In this document: positions 44,521-54,611 of the stretch, one piece after another
Position numbering within the stretch: the first letter of the stretch is position 1
Layout: each line of letters opens with the position of its first letter
Source of the DNA: Chloroflexota bacterium
GTDB taxonomy: Bacteria; Chloroflexota; Anaerolineae; Anaerolineales; Villigracilaceae
Reading direction: 5' to 3'
Assembly: GCA_021824575.1 (NCBI GenBank)
Contig: JAKAKJ010000083.1
Span: 1-64,000 of the forward strand
DNA: 64,000 nt
Made by a program: the position numbers and the translations under genes
The notes under the pieces: model-generated
What the model saw: the letters and a program-made list of their open reading frames with translations, nothing else
Databases searched by the model: none
What the model was told of the DNA's origin: nothing

Positions 44521-45576
44521 ATGCGTAGGAAGATTATTCGGCCCACTATCAAAGAAGTGGCATCTATGGCAGGTGTATCCACTCAGACTGTTTCCCGCGT
44601 AATTAATGAGCGGCCAGATGTTTCCCGAGAAACTCGTAAACGCGTGCAAGATGTTATAGAAAAATTGGGGTACCGCCCCAGTGCATTGGCGCGCAGCTTG
44701 ATTCGCAGACGTAGTCACACGTTAGGAATTGTGACAGCTGGCCTAAAATACATTGGCCCGAACCGTACGTTAAACGGGATAACGGTTGCTGCCGAAGAAG
44801 CCGGATACGCTCTCCTTCTAAAGGAGTTATCCGGTTTCGACGCAGATGACAATGAGCTTATATTTCAATCGCTCCTTTCTCGTCATGTCGATGGAATTAT
44901 CTGGGCCGTACCTGAAGTCGGAAAGAATCGGGATTGGATCAATATGCTGCCGGGGGAATTAGATGTTCCAATTGTTTATTTAACCATGGAACCTCGGGAA
45001 AATATTTCTGTTGTATCAATAAACAATTATCTTGGTGGACGCCTGGCTATGTCACATCTACTTGAGCAAGGCTATCGGCACATTGGCCATATTTCAGGCC
45101 CCTTGGATTGGTGGGAATCCCGCCAACGGATGAAGGCTTGGAAAGACGCTTTGGAGGAGTCGGGGATCGGATTTTATGAACATTCCTGGATCGAAGGAAA
45201 TTGGTCATCATCGAGTGGCGTGCAAGCGGCTGAAAAGCTCTTTGAACAATATGCCGATTTAGATTCGATCCTTGTCGCCAATGACCAGATGGCGCTGGGT
45301 GTTATGCAGGTTGCCCACCAAAAAGGAAAGCGAATACCGCAGGATCTTGGGATTGTGGGTTTTGATGACATTCCAGAATCTGCTTTTTTCTGGCCTTCAC
45401 TGACCACTGTTCATCAAGATCAATCCAATCTTGCCAAAGTGGCAGTAGAGGAAATCATCAAAATCATCGAAGCAGAGTGGGAGGAATCGGTTCCAATAAG
45501 CCCTAAATCCATTATGCTGGAAACAACACTGGTTGTAAGAGATAGCTCCCTGCGATTGGCGTCTGGAAACAAATAA
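44521..45576 (+). CDS. LacI-family transcriptional regulator (probably of the arabinose genes)
   Basis: 351 residues from the ATG at 44521. An in-frame ATG at 44494 lies within the -10 and would put the operator in the coding region, so it is not used. The HTH reads TIKEVASMAGVSTQTVSRVI with the hinge helix SALARSLIRRRS. The effector domain is a periplasmic-binding fold (VDGIIWAVPEVGKN, GYRHIGHISGP, SILVANDQMALGVM, VGFDDIPESAFFWPSLTTV). An operator sits over its own promoter, so autorepression relieved by sugar is likely. The adjacent genes make L-arabinose or a derivative the probable effector (inferred). Confidence 0.92.
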   Translation: MRRKIIRPTIKEVASMAGVSTQTVSRVINERPDVSRETRKRVQDVIEKLGYRPSALARSLIRRRSHTLGIVTAGLKYIGPNRTLNGITVAAEEAGYALLLKELSGFDADDNELIFQSLLSRHVDGIIWAVPEVGKNRDWINMLPGELDVPIVYLTMEPRENISVVSINNYLGGRLAMSHLLEQGYRHIGHISGPLDWWESRQRMKAWKDALEESGIGFYEHSWIEGNWSSSSGVQAAEKLFEQYADLDSILVANDQMALGVMQVAHQKGKRIPQDLGIVGFDDIPESAFFWPSLTTVHQDQSNLAKVAVEEIIKIIEAEWEESVPISPKSIMLETTLVVRDSSLRLASGNK

Positions 45577-45859
45577 GGCAATAATGTATTGTGTAAAAAC
45601 GGCATCAAAAAAGATGCGTCTATCACGGGATTGGCGCTGCCAAGCACTCGCTTCCGCACAAGCAGGCGGGATGCAGAACAATCACAGCGACCTCTTGGTT
45701 GGTATATCGCATTGTCCACGCTACAAGGAGAGTTTGCCAAGCTCGCAAAGAAAGGAGGTTTGTTACTTCTTAGCAAAGGATAGTAAAGAAATGAAAAGCA
45801 ACGCTACATGGCACGATGATTGTTGATACCATATCTTGTGCAATTGAAAGGAGATACAA

Positions 45860-46957
45860 ATGTTCAAGAAAGTTTCACGAGGAATTACCCTATTGGCATT
45901 GTGCGCTCTGGCGCTGAGTGCATGTGCACCTGCCGCGACGGCAACTCAAGCCCCGGTCGCTCAGGCGCCTACACAAGCTCAGGCCGTCACCCAAGCTCCT
46001 GCCTCGCCAGCTGCCACGCAAGGAGGCGCTCCTGCTGCTGGAACCAATTGGTGTTCCGGCGTCAACATCGTCTTCTTTCCTGGCGGGACACCCGGCGGTG
46101 GATTTGAGCAGGTAGTTTATAACGGTGCTGTGCAGGCCGCCAAGGATACCGGCGCAAATGTGCAATATGTATGGTCTGACTGGGATCCCGCCAAGATGAT
46201 CACCCAATTCCAGCAAGCTGTAGCTACCAAACCGGATGGCATTGCCATCATGGGTCACCCCGGAGATACTGCTTTTGATCCCCTGATTGATAACGCTGAG
46301 AGCCAGGGCATTATCGTGACCAGCATGAACACACAGCTGCCGCTGGCTCAAGCCAAGTATTCCGCCAATGGATTCGGCTATGCGGGCGCCATTCTCTATA
46401 ATGCAGGATATTCACTGGGCCAGGAAGCCGTCAAAGAATCAGGCTTGAAGGCAGGCGACACAGCCTTCCTATGGGGTTTGAAAGCACAGGCTGGCCGCGG
46501 CGAGCGCACCCAAGGCGTACAGGATGCCCTTGAAAAAGCCGGTTTGAAAGTGGTTTATCAAGAGATTGATGACGCCACCAATGCGAATGCATCCGCTGGT
46601 GTGCCGGTCTTCACTGGCATTATGTCCGCCCACCCGGAAATTAAGATGGTCATCACCGATCATGGCAACCTGACGGGCACCATCCAAACCTTCCTGCAAG
46701 CCGCTGGCAAGAAGCCGGGCGATGTCTTTGCCGCTGGCTTCGATATCTCCGGCAATGCCATTACCGCGATCCAAGGCGGCTGGCTGCAACTGGTGATTGA
46801 CCAACAGCAGTATCTGCAAGGCTATTTCGGTGTTTTGCAGCTCTGCCTGACCAAGCAATATCATTTTGCCGGTTTGCAGATTGATACGGGCGCGGGCTTT
46901 GTCAACAAAGACAATGTTGACACACTCGCTCCGCTGATTAAGCTGCAAGTTCGCTAA
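45860..46957 (+). CDS. sugar-binding lipoprotein of a ribose/arabinose-type ABC transporter
   Basis: 365 residues, GAAAGGAG upstream. Lipobox LALSAC with Cys22, then an Ala/Gln/Thr/Pro linker, then a family-4 (RbsB-like) binding domain: VVYNGAVQAAKDTGANVQYV, KPDGIAIMGHPGD, GIIVTSMNTQLP, GVPVFTGIMSAHPEI, and VFAAGFDISGNAITAIQGGW. The substrate is probably L-arabinose or an arabinoside because araA, a kinase and araD lie downstream. It is first in the transporter operon and is separated from the ATPase by two hairpins. The preceding 45577-45859 shows no credible gene. Confidence 0.93.
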   Translation: MFKKVSRGITLLALCALALSACAPAATATQAPVAQAPTQAQAVTQAPASPAATQGGAPAAGTNWCSGVNIVFFPGGTPGGGFEQVVYNGAVQAAKDTGANVQYVWSDWDPAKMITQFQQAVATKPDGIAIMGHPGDTAFDPLIDNAESQGIIVTSMNTQLPLAQAKYSANGFGYAGAILYNAGYSLGQEAVKESGLKAGDTAFLWGLKAQAGRGERTQGVQDALEKAGLKVVYQEIDDATNANASAGVPVFTGIMSAHPEIKMVITDHGNLTGTIQTFLQAAGKKPGDVFAAGFDISGNAITAIQGGWLQLVIDQQQYLQGYFGVLQLCLTKQYHFAGLQIDTGAGFVNKDNVDTLAPLIKLQVR

Positions 46958-46972
46958 AACGGAACTGCTCAA

Positions 46973-47006
46973 CCGATTCGCTGAGGCATTTCTTTATCTG
47001 AATCGG
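46973..47006 (+). promoter_or_regulatory. hairpin after the binding-protein gene
   Basis: 7-bp stem CCGATTC/GAATCGG with a 20-nt loop, 15 nt after the stop. Confidence 0.35.
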
Positions 47007-47020
47007 CAATAAGAAACCAC

Positions 47021-47066
47021 GCAAGGGCTAAATGGCGCCCAATGGATTTTGTCATTTAGCCCTTGC
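47021..47066 (+). terminator. strong intercistronic hairpin, likely partial terminator
   Basis: Perfect 14-bp stem GCAAGGGCTAAATG/CATTTAGCCCTTGC with an 18-nt loop, followed by CCTTC. It would lower ATPase and permease expression relative to the binding protein, as is common in sugar ABC operons. Confidence 0.55.
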
Positions 47067-47179
47067 CCTTCAAATTAGCGGTATTTGTATTTCAACAGCT
47101 GACGCCTTTTCTAAAATGCTATTGTTCTGAATATAATTCATGTTATAGCTCTATCCCTCACTGCAATGGAGACAGTCCT

Positions 47180-47938
47180 ATGGAAGAATACCGGCTCGAA
47201 CTTAAACATGTGTCCAAATCCTTTGGAGAGGTCCAGGCGCTCGAGAATATCAACTTTCATTTAGGTCAGAATGAAGTGGTTGGCCTCCTGGGCGATAACG
47301 GCGCTGGAAAATCCACCTTGATCAAGATCATCACCGGCTATCATCAGCCCACATCCGGCGAGATATATTTCAATGGCAAGAAAGTGGATCACCTAACGGT
47401 TCCCAAAGCCAGGGAGTTAGGCTTGGAAACCGTCTATCAGGAACGGGCGCTGGCTGAATTGCAGACGCTCTGGCGCAATATCTTCCTGGGACGCGAGCTT
47501 ACCACCTGGATGGGTTTTCTGGATATCCAACGGATGAGAGATGAAACATATCGGCTGATGACGGAGTCGATGGGCTTTACCTCGCGCGCCGTCAACCCGG
47601 ATTCGCTGGTTGGAAAATATTCGGGTGGCGAGAAGCAGGGTGTTGCAATCGTGCGCGCTCTCTTCTTTAACGCCGATATTGTCGTTCTCGATGAGCCTAC
47701 CATGGGCTTGTCTCTCAAAGAATCGGCCAAATTGATCAGCTTCGTTAACGGCATCAAGCAAGCCGGTAAATCCGCCATTTTTATCGACCACAACATCCTG
47801 CATGTTTATAATGTTGCCGATCGCGTGGTGGTGATTGACCGCGGCAGGGTCGCCGGTGAATTTCAGACGAAAAATATCGGCCTGAATGAGTTGATGGATA
47901 AGATGGTCCGCGTTGCAGAAACCGGCAGACTTAGCTAA
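47180..47938 (+). CDS. sugar ABC transporter ATPase, single-domain
   Basis: 252 residues from the ATG at 47180 (TGGAG upstream); in-frame starts before it lie in the non-coding gap. Walker A is GDNGAGKST (38-46), the signature is YSGGEKQGVAIVRAL, Walker B is IVVLDEPTMGLS, and the H-loop is IFIDHNILHVY. Unlike RbsA/AraG, which carry two fused ATPase domains, it has one, as in FrcA-type systems, so it should act as a homodimer. It powers the permease 22 nt downstream. Confidence 0.93.
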   Translation: MEEYRLELKHVSKSFGEVQALENINFHLGQNEVVGLLGDNGAGKSTLIKIITGYHQPTSGEIYFNGKKVDHLTVPKARELGLETVYQERALAELQTLWRNIFLGRELTTWMGFLDIQRMRDETYRLMTESMGFTSRAVNPDSLVGKYSGGEKQGVAIVRALFFNADIVVLDEPTMGLSLKESAKLISFVNGIKQAGKSAIFIDHNILHVYNVADRVVVIDRGRVAGEFQTKNIGLNELMDKMVRVAETGRLS

Positions 47939-47960
47939 TGTAACAATAAGGATGGATGCA

Positions 47961-49001
47961 ATGAATTCTCAAAACAAGGCAAGATTGCCAGAAATCACTC
48001 AGCACTATAAGCCGCCCTTCAATCTCAGAAGATTTATACGTACGAACAGCGCTCAGCTTGGAATCCTGGGGGTCTTTGTAACCCTGTGGATCATATTTAT
48101 CGTTTCTGCCCCAAAGACCTTCCTAGCCCCACACATCTACTCTGCCTTCATGGCATCCACCCCTTTCTTCGCCATCATGGCCATCCCCCTGACCATCGTG
48201 GTGATCGCCAAGGAGATTGATCTCTCGTTCCCATCCATCATGGCCATGGGCATGGTATCGTTTAACTATACCTATGGTGCTACAACTTTTATCCATAATA
48301 CGACCATCCAGGTGTTTCTGGCAATTGTTGCCGCGCTTGTGACCGGTGCGATCATCGGCTGGCTGAATGGGTTTATCATCGTCAAGTTTGGAATCCCTTC
48401 GCTTGTTGTCACCATCGGCACACAATTCCTGTGGAGCGGCGCGGACCTGGTGCTTACACAAGGGGCGAATTTTTCTTTGGAATATATTAAGCAGACCTTT
48501 TTCTACAATCTGTTTGTCGGCACGATCGGCCCATATTTCCCCATGCAAATGTTTTGGTTGATTGTGGTCACGATCCTGGGCTGGATACTGCTGAACCGGC
48601 ACCGGTTTGGCGCGCACGTCTACCTGATCGGTGACAATATCAACAGCGCAGAACTGATGGGCATCAACACCGGCCGCGTCCGCATCCAAGCCTTCATGCT
48701 GGTCGGCGTGGTTTCTGCCTTCGCCGGCATACTCGCCAGTTTTTATGTGGCCTATTTCTGGCCCAACGTTGGAGGTGGTTATTTGCTCCAAACCCTGGCT
48801 TCCGTCTTCCTGGGCGGCACATCCGTTTTTGGTGGCACCGGTACCATACTGGGAACCTTCCTCGGAGCTTTTATCATTGGCGCCATCGAAGCTGCAACTG
48901 TCGCCGTTGGTCTGACAGGATTCTGGACCAATTTCATCTATGGTTTAATCATCGTACTCTCGGTGATTATGCACACTTATCTGCGCAAGCGCGGAGAGTG
49001 A
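47961..49001 (+). CDS. sugar ABC transporter permease, RbsC/AraH type
   Basis: 346 residues from the ATG at 47961 (AAGGATG upstream); other in-frame starts at 47913 and 47952 are less well placed. About eight to ten membrane helices, with family motifs VIAKEIDLSFPSIMAMG, GWLNGFIIVKFGIPSLVVTIG, GDNINSAELMGINTGRV and GGTSVFGGTGTILGTFLGA. It forms the homodimeric channel for the sugar delivered by the 45860 lipoprotein. It converges on the transglutaminase gene. Confidence 0.93.
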   Translation: MNSQNKARLPEITQHYKPPFNLRRFIRTNSAQLGILGVFVTLWIIFIVSAPKTFLAPHIYSAFMASTPFFAIMAIPLTIVVIAKEIDLSFPSIMAMGMVSFNYTYGATTFIHNTTIQVFLAIVAALVTGAIIGWLNGFIIVKFGIPSLVVTIGTQFLWSGADLVLTQGANFSLEYIKQTFFYNLFVGTIGPYFPMQMFWLIVVTILGWILLNRHRFGAHVYLIGDNINSAELMGINTGRVRIQAFMLVGVVSAFAGILASFYVAYFWPNVGGGYLLQTLASVFLGGTSVFGGTGTILGTFLGAFIIGAIEAATVAVGLTGFWTNFIYGLIIVLSVIMHTYLRKRGE

Positions 49002-49069
49002 CCTGCCTCCCTCATAAGGTATGTGTGATTAGGAAGGTGCAAAACACCGCATCTTCCTTCCGCGGAGGT

Positions 49070-50029
49070 TTATCCGGCGTGGTCAACAAAATTGATTTTC
49101 CAATTCCCCGTTACCTGGATCGTGGCACTGTTTCCCGGCCAGTAGAGATGCGTCCAGTAGTCACCACCCCGCAGCACAGATGGGTTCACTCCCATCGTGA
49201 CAATAATGTGATCCGGCGTATAGTGGGCGAAATACGTATCCCGGTTGACCTGCACTCTCCCCAAGGTGGGATCCAACGCAACCCAACCGGCCCCCGGCAT
49301 GTAAACATCCGGCCAGGCGTGTTCAATTCTAGCGAGGGAACTTGTTTCCCCATCCAGGTACAACAATCCTTCGAAATAGCGGGCCGGGATATGCTGCGCC
49401 CGGCTGAGCGCCACGAGCAGGTCAGTGTATTCGGTGCAGTCCGCCCCCATGGGCCCCAACGCCGCTTGCGCTCCCCAGTTTGCTCCATTGTAAGTATAGA
49501 CCAGCGTATCGCCAATGTAATCATAAAACGACCGCGCCTTCTGGCAAACAGTACCTTTACCTTGTGATAGTTTATTTGCGAGCGCCACGATTTGAGGATT
49601 GGCGGATTCAATATGTAGTTCGGGTTGGTTGAACACCTGCGGCAGTTCTCCCTGACAGCCCGACAAATCATAAGCCAATTCGTTCACCGTCACCCGATAA
49701 TCAATTTTTACTGTTTGGGTAGTGCCGGCAGGCTGGTTGGAAAAATCAAACTCAGCATAATGGTTGCCGTATTCATCAACCACTACCTGATAATCGTTAG
49801 GAGAAACAACCATTGATGTCATTGTCTGATATGGAGGAAAGTCCCGAATTAATGCCACCCATAAGTTTTGCTTCTCCGGCTGGCCCGGACCCTGATTAAC
49901 GATCGTCAATTGTTGATGCACATCATATTGGCGTTGACTCAGGATTTTTACGCGATCTGCGGCCAAGGAACCAGCAGCAATTGGAGCAATTGCCCGAGTT
50001 TTGCATCCGGACAAGAATAGTGCAAACAT
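49070..50029 (-). CDS. transglutaminase-like lipoprotein
   Basis: 319 residues from the only standard start, ATG at 50029. The beginning MFALFLSGCK is an unusually short lipoprotein signal. In the same frame 11 codons upstream is an ATA codon preceded by GGAG at 5 nt, which would give MNTLSRILIWSMF before the lipobox LSGC, a normal signal. Either initiation at AUA or a mutated start is possible. The domain has the Cys-His-Asp triad: MGADCTEYTDLLVAL, IEHAWPDVYM and WVALDPTLGRV, a transglutaminase/peptidase fold. It probably acts on cell-envelope peptides. It lies opposite the arabinose genes. Confidence 0.88.
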   Translation of the reverse strand: MFALFLSGCKTRAIAPIAAGSLAADRVKILSQRQYDVHQQLTIVNQGPGQPEKQNLWVALIRDFPPYQTMTSMVVSPNDYQVVVDEYGNHYAEFDFSNQPAGTTQTVKIDYRVTVNELAYDLSGCQGELPQVFNQPELHIESANPQIVALANKLSQGKGTVCQKARSFYDYIGDTLVYTYNGANWGAQAALGPMGADCTEYTDLLVALSRAQHIPARYFEGLLYLDGETSSLARIEHAWPDVYMPGAGWVALDPTLGRVQVNRDTYFAHYTPDHIIVTMGVNPSVLRGGDYWTHLYWPGNSATIQVTGNWKINFVDHAG

Positions 50030-50171
50030 GGACCAGATCAGGATTCGCGAGAGGGTATTTATAGCAGCTCCATTTTGAGTTAATTGTATTCGATAACCAA
50101 CGTTGATTCAAAACTATTGTACAGGACAAGGATGATATCAACCGAATTCATTTTCCCCAGGAGAGTTAACG

Positions 50172-51680
50172 ATGATAGACCTAAAAGAATATGAGGTTTG
50201 GTTCGTCACTGGAAGTCAGCATTTGTACGGGGACGCCGCGCTGAAAATCGTTGCGGAACATTCACAACAAATATCAACCGCGCTGTCCAATGCCAAACAG
50301 ATTCCAGTCAAAGTGATTTTCAAACCTGTTGTTACAACACCAGAAGCAATTTACCAGTTGTGCGTTGAAGCAAATAATGCTGCAAATTGCATCGGCTTAA
50401 TCACCTGGATGCACACTTTTTCGCCAGCCAGGATGTGGATTGCAGGCTTGCGTTCACTGAAAAAGCCTTTCGTGCATTTGCATACCCAATTCAATCGCGA
50501 TTTGCCGTGGTCATCTATTGATATGGATTTTATGAATCTCAATCAATCCGCTCACGGTGACCGCGAGTTTGGCTTCATTGGAAGCAGGATGCGGCTGAAC
50601 CGTAAAGTGATCGTCGGCTTCTGGCAGGACGAAGAAGTTTTGCAAAGCCTGGGCACTTGGGCGCGCGCGGCCTGTGCCTGGCACGATATGCAAGACGCAA
50701 AAATTGCCCGCTTCGGCGACAACATGCGCGAGGTTGCTGTGACGGAGGGGGATAAAGTGGAAGCACAGATTCAATTTGGCTATGCAGTGAACGGTTATGG
50801 CGTGGGAGAACTCGTCCAATACGTGAACGAAGTCAGCGATGCCGCGATTGATAAGCTTATAGCGGAATACGAAGAACAATACGTTCTTGTTGATTCGCTG
50901 CGTCGTGATGGCAATCAGCGTCAGGCGCTGCGTGAGGCGGCTCGAATCGAAATTGGGATGAGAGCATTTTTGGAAAATGGTCATTTCAAAGCCTTTACGA
51001 CCACCTTCGAGGATCTGCATGGATTGAGTCAATTGCCGGGTCTGGCAGTGCAGCGTCTGATGGCAGACGGGTATGGGTTTGGAGCCGAAGGCGATTGGAA
51101 GACCGCGGCTTTAGTTCGTGCAATGAAGGTCATGAGCAGCGGAATGGAGGGCGGCACTTCCTTCATGGAAGATTATACGTACGACTTCAATCCCTCGAAG
51201 CCCAAAGTGCTGGGCGCTCATATGTTGGAAGTCTGCGAATCGATTGCCGAGAAAAAACCCTCCCTGGAAATTCATCCCCTTTCCATTGGCGGAAAAGCAG
51301 ACCCGCCGCGCTTGGTGTTCAATGTTCATCAGGGACCAGCGGTCAACGCATCGCTGATTGACCTTGGCGACCGGTTCCGAATGATCGTCAATGAAGTGGA
51401 TGTCGTTGCGCCGGACGCCTCGCTGCCGAAACTTCCAGTGGCGAGGGCGGTGTGGATTCCTCGACCCGACCTCAAGCAAGCCGCCACTGCTTGGATTCTG
51501 GCCGGCGGCGCGCATCACACTGGCTTTAGCCAGGCGGTGACGAAACAGCATTTGGAGGATTTTGCCGAGATGGCTGGTGTGGAATTTTTGTTGATCGGCA
51601 ACGAAACGAAATTATTGGGATTCAAAAATGAACTGCGCTGGAATGATTTGTATTATCGGTTTGGAAAATTAGGCAAGTGA
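50172..51680 (+). CDS. araA: L-arabinose isomerase
   Basis: 502 residues, AGGAGAG upstream. It interconverts L-arabinose and L-ribulose. The start [19 protein letters not shown] and further motifs [30 protein letters not shown] and the metal-site region [19 protein letters not shown] are characteristic, with length equal to the E. coli enzyme (500). The end YYRFGKLGK closes the family. It is the first gene of the catabolic part, with a promoter probably in the 140 nt upstream, which also serve the divergent lipoprotein. Confidence 0.97.
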   Translation: MIDLKEYEVWFVTGSQHLYGDAALKIVAEHSQQISTALSNAKQIPVKVIFKPVVTTPEAIYQLCVEANNAANCIGLITWMHTFSPARMWIAGLRSLKKPFVHLHTQFNRDLPWSSIDMDFMNLNQSAHGDREFGFIGSRMRLNRKVIVGFWQDEEVLQSLGTWARAACAWHDMQDAKIARFGDNMREVAVTEGDKVEAQIQFGYAVNGYGVGELVQYVNEVSDAAIDKLIAEYEEQYVLVDSLRRDGNQRQALREAARIEIGMRAFLENGHFKAFTTTFEDLHGLSQLPGLAVQRLMADGYGFGAEGDWKTAALVRAMKVMSSGMEGGTSFMEDYTYDFNPSKPKVLGAHMLEVCESIAEKKPSLEIHPLSIGGKADPPRLVFNVHQGPAVNASLIDLGDRFRMIVNEVDVVAPDASLPKLPVARAVWIPRPDLKQAATAWILAGGAHHTGFSQAVTKQHLEDFAEMAGVEFLLIGNETKLLGFKNELRWNDLYYRFGKLGK

Positions 51681-51724
51681 TTTCCGCACAGAATCGAATT
51701 GCCACGAACGACAAGGAAGCTTTG

Positions 51725-52816
51725 ATGACGGAATTTGAGTTAAAAATCAGGAAGATTCAGGATTTGATGGAACGTCATAAAACCAATGCCCTGTTGCTGC
51801 AGCAGGCAAGCAATTTTGCTTGGGCAACTTGCGGCGCATCTTCGTATGTGAACATGGCAGCGACGAACGGCGCGTCATCGCTGTTATTGACGCCTTCAAA
51901 TCATTACGTAATTACAGATAACATCGAAGCCGCTCGTTTGAGACAAGAAGAACACCTGGAAGATCAGGGGTGGGAATTTTATATCACACCATGGTATGAA
52001 ACAAATCAAGCGGTTGACCGATTGACGCGCTCTCTGAATCTCGGTACGGATCATCCCCATCCGGGAGCAGCTGATCTATCTGCTGAATTTCCGCGTTTGC
52101 GAGCTGCTCTGACGCTGGAAGAGGGGGAGCGATTCAGAAAGCTCACCAAGTTGTGCGCCGAGGCCATGGACCAGGCGATCCGATCCGTGCATCCGGGGAT
52201 GACCGAATATCAGATTGCAGGAATCATGTCCAACGAAACTCAAAGTCGAGGCGTTCAACCCATCGTCAATTTGATCGGCGCCGATGAACGCATCTTTCGT
52301 TTTCGTCATCCGCTGCCGACCAGCAAGCAACTAGACCGATATGCTATGTTAGTATTGTGCGGTCGAAAATGGGGACTGGTTTGCTCAATAACCCGCCTGA
52401 TTTATTTTGGCCATTTGCCGGATGAACTGCACCTCAAAGCCGAAGCTGTTGCTCATGTTGATGCTCAATTTATCATTTCCACACGTCCCGGTCGAAAACT
52501 TCAAGATATCTTCCGTGAGGTTGCTCAAACATATAACGAGCAAAATTTTGCAGATGAATGGCAGTTACATCACCAGGGTGGCCCAGCAGGCTATGAGCCG
52601 CGCGAGTTTCTCGTGACGCCTTCTTCGGAGGATATTGTATCGGTCGGCCAGGCCTTTGCCTGGAATCCATCCATTACCGGCGTCAAGTCCGAAGATACAA
52701 TTCTCGTTGGGATGGATAAAAACGAAGTGCTCACATGCATCCCTGGCTGGCCTACCGTGAAAGTGCAGTTGAGTGGCCAGGAAATAGAACGACCTGCTAT
52801 TTTGGAAATCAATTGA
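51725..52816 (+). CDS. M24 (creatinase/Xaa-Pro peptidase-like) protein lacking metal ligands
   Basis: 363 residues from the ATG at 51725 (AAGGA upstream); a GTG at 51677 overlapping araA is the alternative. The two-domain pita-bread fold is clear: an N-terminal region ending LGTDHPHPGA, then VHPGMTEYQIAGIM and FIISTRPGRKLQDIF. The usual metal Asp pair is missing: LVLCGRKWGLVCSITRL has Cys and Ser where the family has Asp, and the first Glu is Asn (AFAWNPSITG). The His region (HHQGGPAGYEPREF) remains. It is therefore probably non-peptidase. Placement between araA and the kinase suggests a role in arabinose use. Confidence 0.85.
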   Translation: MTEFELKIRKIQDLMERHKTNALLLQQASNFAWATCGASSYVNMAATNGASSLLLTPSNHYVITDNIEAARLRQEEHLEDQGWEFYITPWYETNQAVDRLTRSLNLGTDHPHPGAADLSAEFPRLRAALTLEEGERFRKLTKLCAEAMDQAIRSVHPGMTEYQIAGIMSNETQSRGVQPIVNLIGADERIFRFRHPLPTSKQLDRYAMLVLCGRKWGLVCSITRLIYFGHLPDELHLKAEAVAHVDAQFIISTRPGRKLQDIFREVAQTYNEQNFADEWQLHHQGGPAGYEPREFLVTPSSEDIVSVGQAFAWNPSITGVKSEDTILVGMDKNEVLTCIPGWPTVKVQLSGQEIERPAILEIN

Positions 52817-52978
52817 AGGTTGCGCGGTTGCATTTCATTGATGATGTCCGGCTGAGGAAGGAACAACTGACCGCAACAATGACAACGCCATGTGCGAGCG
52901 GATGTTATGGAATGAGAACTGTCTCTTCCTTAAAGAAAATAGGTTTGAAATAACGACTTCAAATCAGAGGAGATGAAC

Positions 52979-54592
52979 GTGAATCGAAACGATACCCAAA
53001 AGGCCATTGAGAACGGGGAGATCGTTCTTGGAATTGAGCTCGGCTCGACTCGCATCAAGGCAGTGCTGATCGGCGAGGATCATACACCAATCGCATCAGG
53101 AAACCACGAGTGGGAAAATCGCTACGAAAACGGCATTTGGACCTACAGCCTTGAAGATGTTTGGATGGGCTTGCAAGACAGTTATCAAAAACTCAACGAT
53201 GAGGTTTCTGAAAAATATCGTACTCCGCTCCAAACCATCGGCGCCATCGGCTTCAGCGCCATGATGCACGGCTATCTCGCACTCGATAAGGATGGAAACC
53301 TGCTCGTCCCGTTTCGCACATGGCGAAACACCATCACCGGACGGGCTGCAGAAGAACTCACGAATCTGTTCCAATTCAACATTCCCCAGCGATGGAGCAT
53401 CGCGCATCTCTATCAGGCAATATTGAACAAGGAACCCCATATCAAGGATATCAGCCATCTGACAACGTTGGCAGGCTATATTCATTGGGAATTGACCGGG
53501 CAAAAAGTATTGGGGGTTGGCGAAGCCTCGGGCATGTTCCCTATCGACAGCAAGACCAATGAGTACGACGCACGCATGATCAATTTGTTTAACGAACGAC
53601 TCAAAGCGGAAAATATCTCGTGGAAACTTCAGGACATCCTTCCAAAAGTGCTTGTGGCCGGAGATAATGCAGGCGTTCTTACCGAAGAAGGAGCCAAACG
53701 GCTCGACCCTACGGGACAGCTGCTAGCCAGATCCAAACTTTGTCCACCCGAAGGTGATGCGGGTACAGGTATGGTCGCGACAAACAGCGTTGCCGAGCGA
53801 ACGGGCAACGTCTCCGCGGGGACATCCGTCTTTGCCATGATTGTTCTGGAAAAACCACTGTCGAAGGTGTATCCTGAAATTGACATGGTGACCACGCCCA
53901 CAGGCAAGCCTGTAGCCATGGTGCACAGCAACAACTGCACATCCGATATCAATGCATGGGTTGAACTGTTCCAGGAATTCGCCAACGCAATTGGTATGGA
54001 GATCAATCAATCCAAATTGTTTGAAATGCTGTATCAAAAAGCGCTTACCGGCGATGCAGATGGCGGCGGACTGCTTGCTTACAATTATTTTTCGGGTGAG
54101 CCTATCACACATCTTGAAGAGGGGCGTCCGTTATTCGTTCGCACACCCGAAAGCCATTTCACGCTTTCGAATTTCATGCGCGCACATCTGTTCTCAGCAC
54201 TCGGCACATTGAAAATCGGATTGGATATTCTCTTTGAACAGGAGCAAGTTAAGATCGACAGGATATTTGGTCACGGCGGCTTCTTCAAGACAAAGGAAGT
54301 GGGTCAACGGTTCATGGCGGCAGCGATGAATGTCCCTGTTTCTGTGATGGAGACCGCAGGCGAGGGCGGCGCATGGGGGATTGCGTTGCTTGCCTCCTAC
54401 ATGATTCATAAAGGAATGCATGAAACTTTGGAAGCCTATCTATCCAACAGCGTCTTTGCAATGGAGAAGGGCTCGACAGCAACTCCCGATCAGAGAGATG
54501 TGGACGGTTTTACGGCGTTTATGGAACGCTACAAAAAGGGGCTTGTTATCGAAAAAGCCGCCGTCAATGCGCTGAATTCGAACGCAAAATAG
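52979..54592 (+). CDS. FGGY-family sugar kinase, probable L-ribulokinase
   Basis: 537 residues from the GTG at 52979, six nucleotides after GAGGAG; the ATG at 52973 directly abuts that site. FGGY landmarks: N-terminal [15 protein letters not shown] (phosphate loop), [36 protein letters not shown] and the ATP-site [17 protein letters not shown] near the end. Between araA and araD it should phosphorylate L-ribulose to L-ribulose 5-phosphate. It is shorter and differs in motif from classical AraB (about 565), so the substrate call rests on context. Confidence 0.9.
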   Translation: MNRNDTQKAIENGEIVLGIELGSTRIKAVLIGEDHTPIASGNHEWENRYENGIWTYSLEDVWMGLQDSYQKLNDEVSEKYRTPLQTIGAIGFSAMMHGYLALDKDGNLLVPFRTWRNTITGRAAEELTNLFQFNIPQRWSIAHLYQAILNKEPHIKDISHLTTLAGYIHWELTGQKVLGVGEASGMFPIDSKTNEYDARMINLFNERLKAENISWKLQDILPKVLVAGDNAGVLTEEGAKRLDPTGQLLARSKLCPPEGDAGTGMVATNSVAERTGNVSAGTSVFAMIVLEKPLSKVYPEIDMVTTPTGKPVAMVHSNNCTSDINAWVELFQEFANAIGMEINQSKLFEMLYQKALTGDADGGGLLAYNYFSGEPITHLEEGRPLFVRTPESHFTLSNFMRAHLFSALGTLKIGLDILFEQEQVKIDRIFGHGGFFKTKEVGQRFMAAAMNVPVSVMETAGEGGAWGIALLASYMIHKGMHETLEAYLSNSVFAMEKGSTATPDQRDVDGFTAFMERYKKGLVIEKAAVNALNSNAK

Positions 54593-54611
54593 TAGATACC
54601 CGGAGATGACT

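Noticed and set aside
45577..45859. Plus-strand frames between the regulator and the binding lipoprotein
   Set aside because: Both have poor start signals and no recognisable domain; I see only intergenic sequence there.
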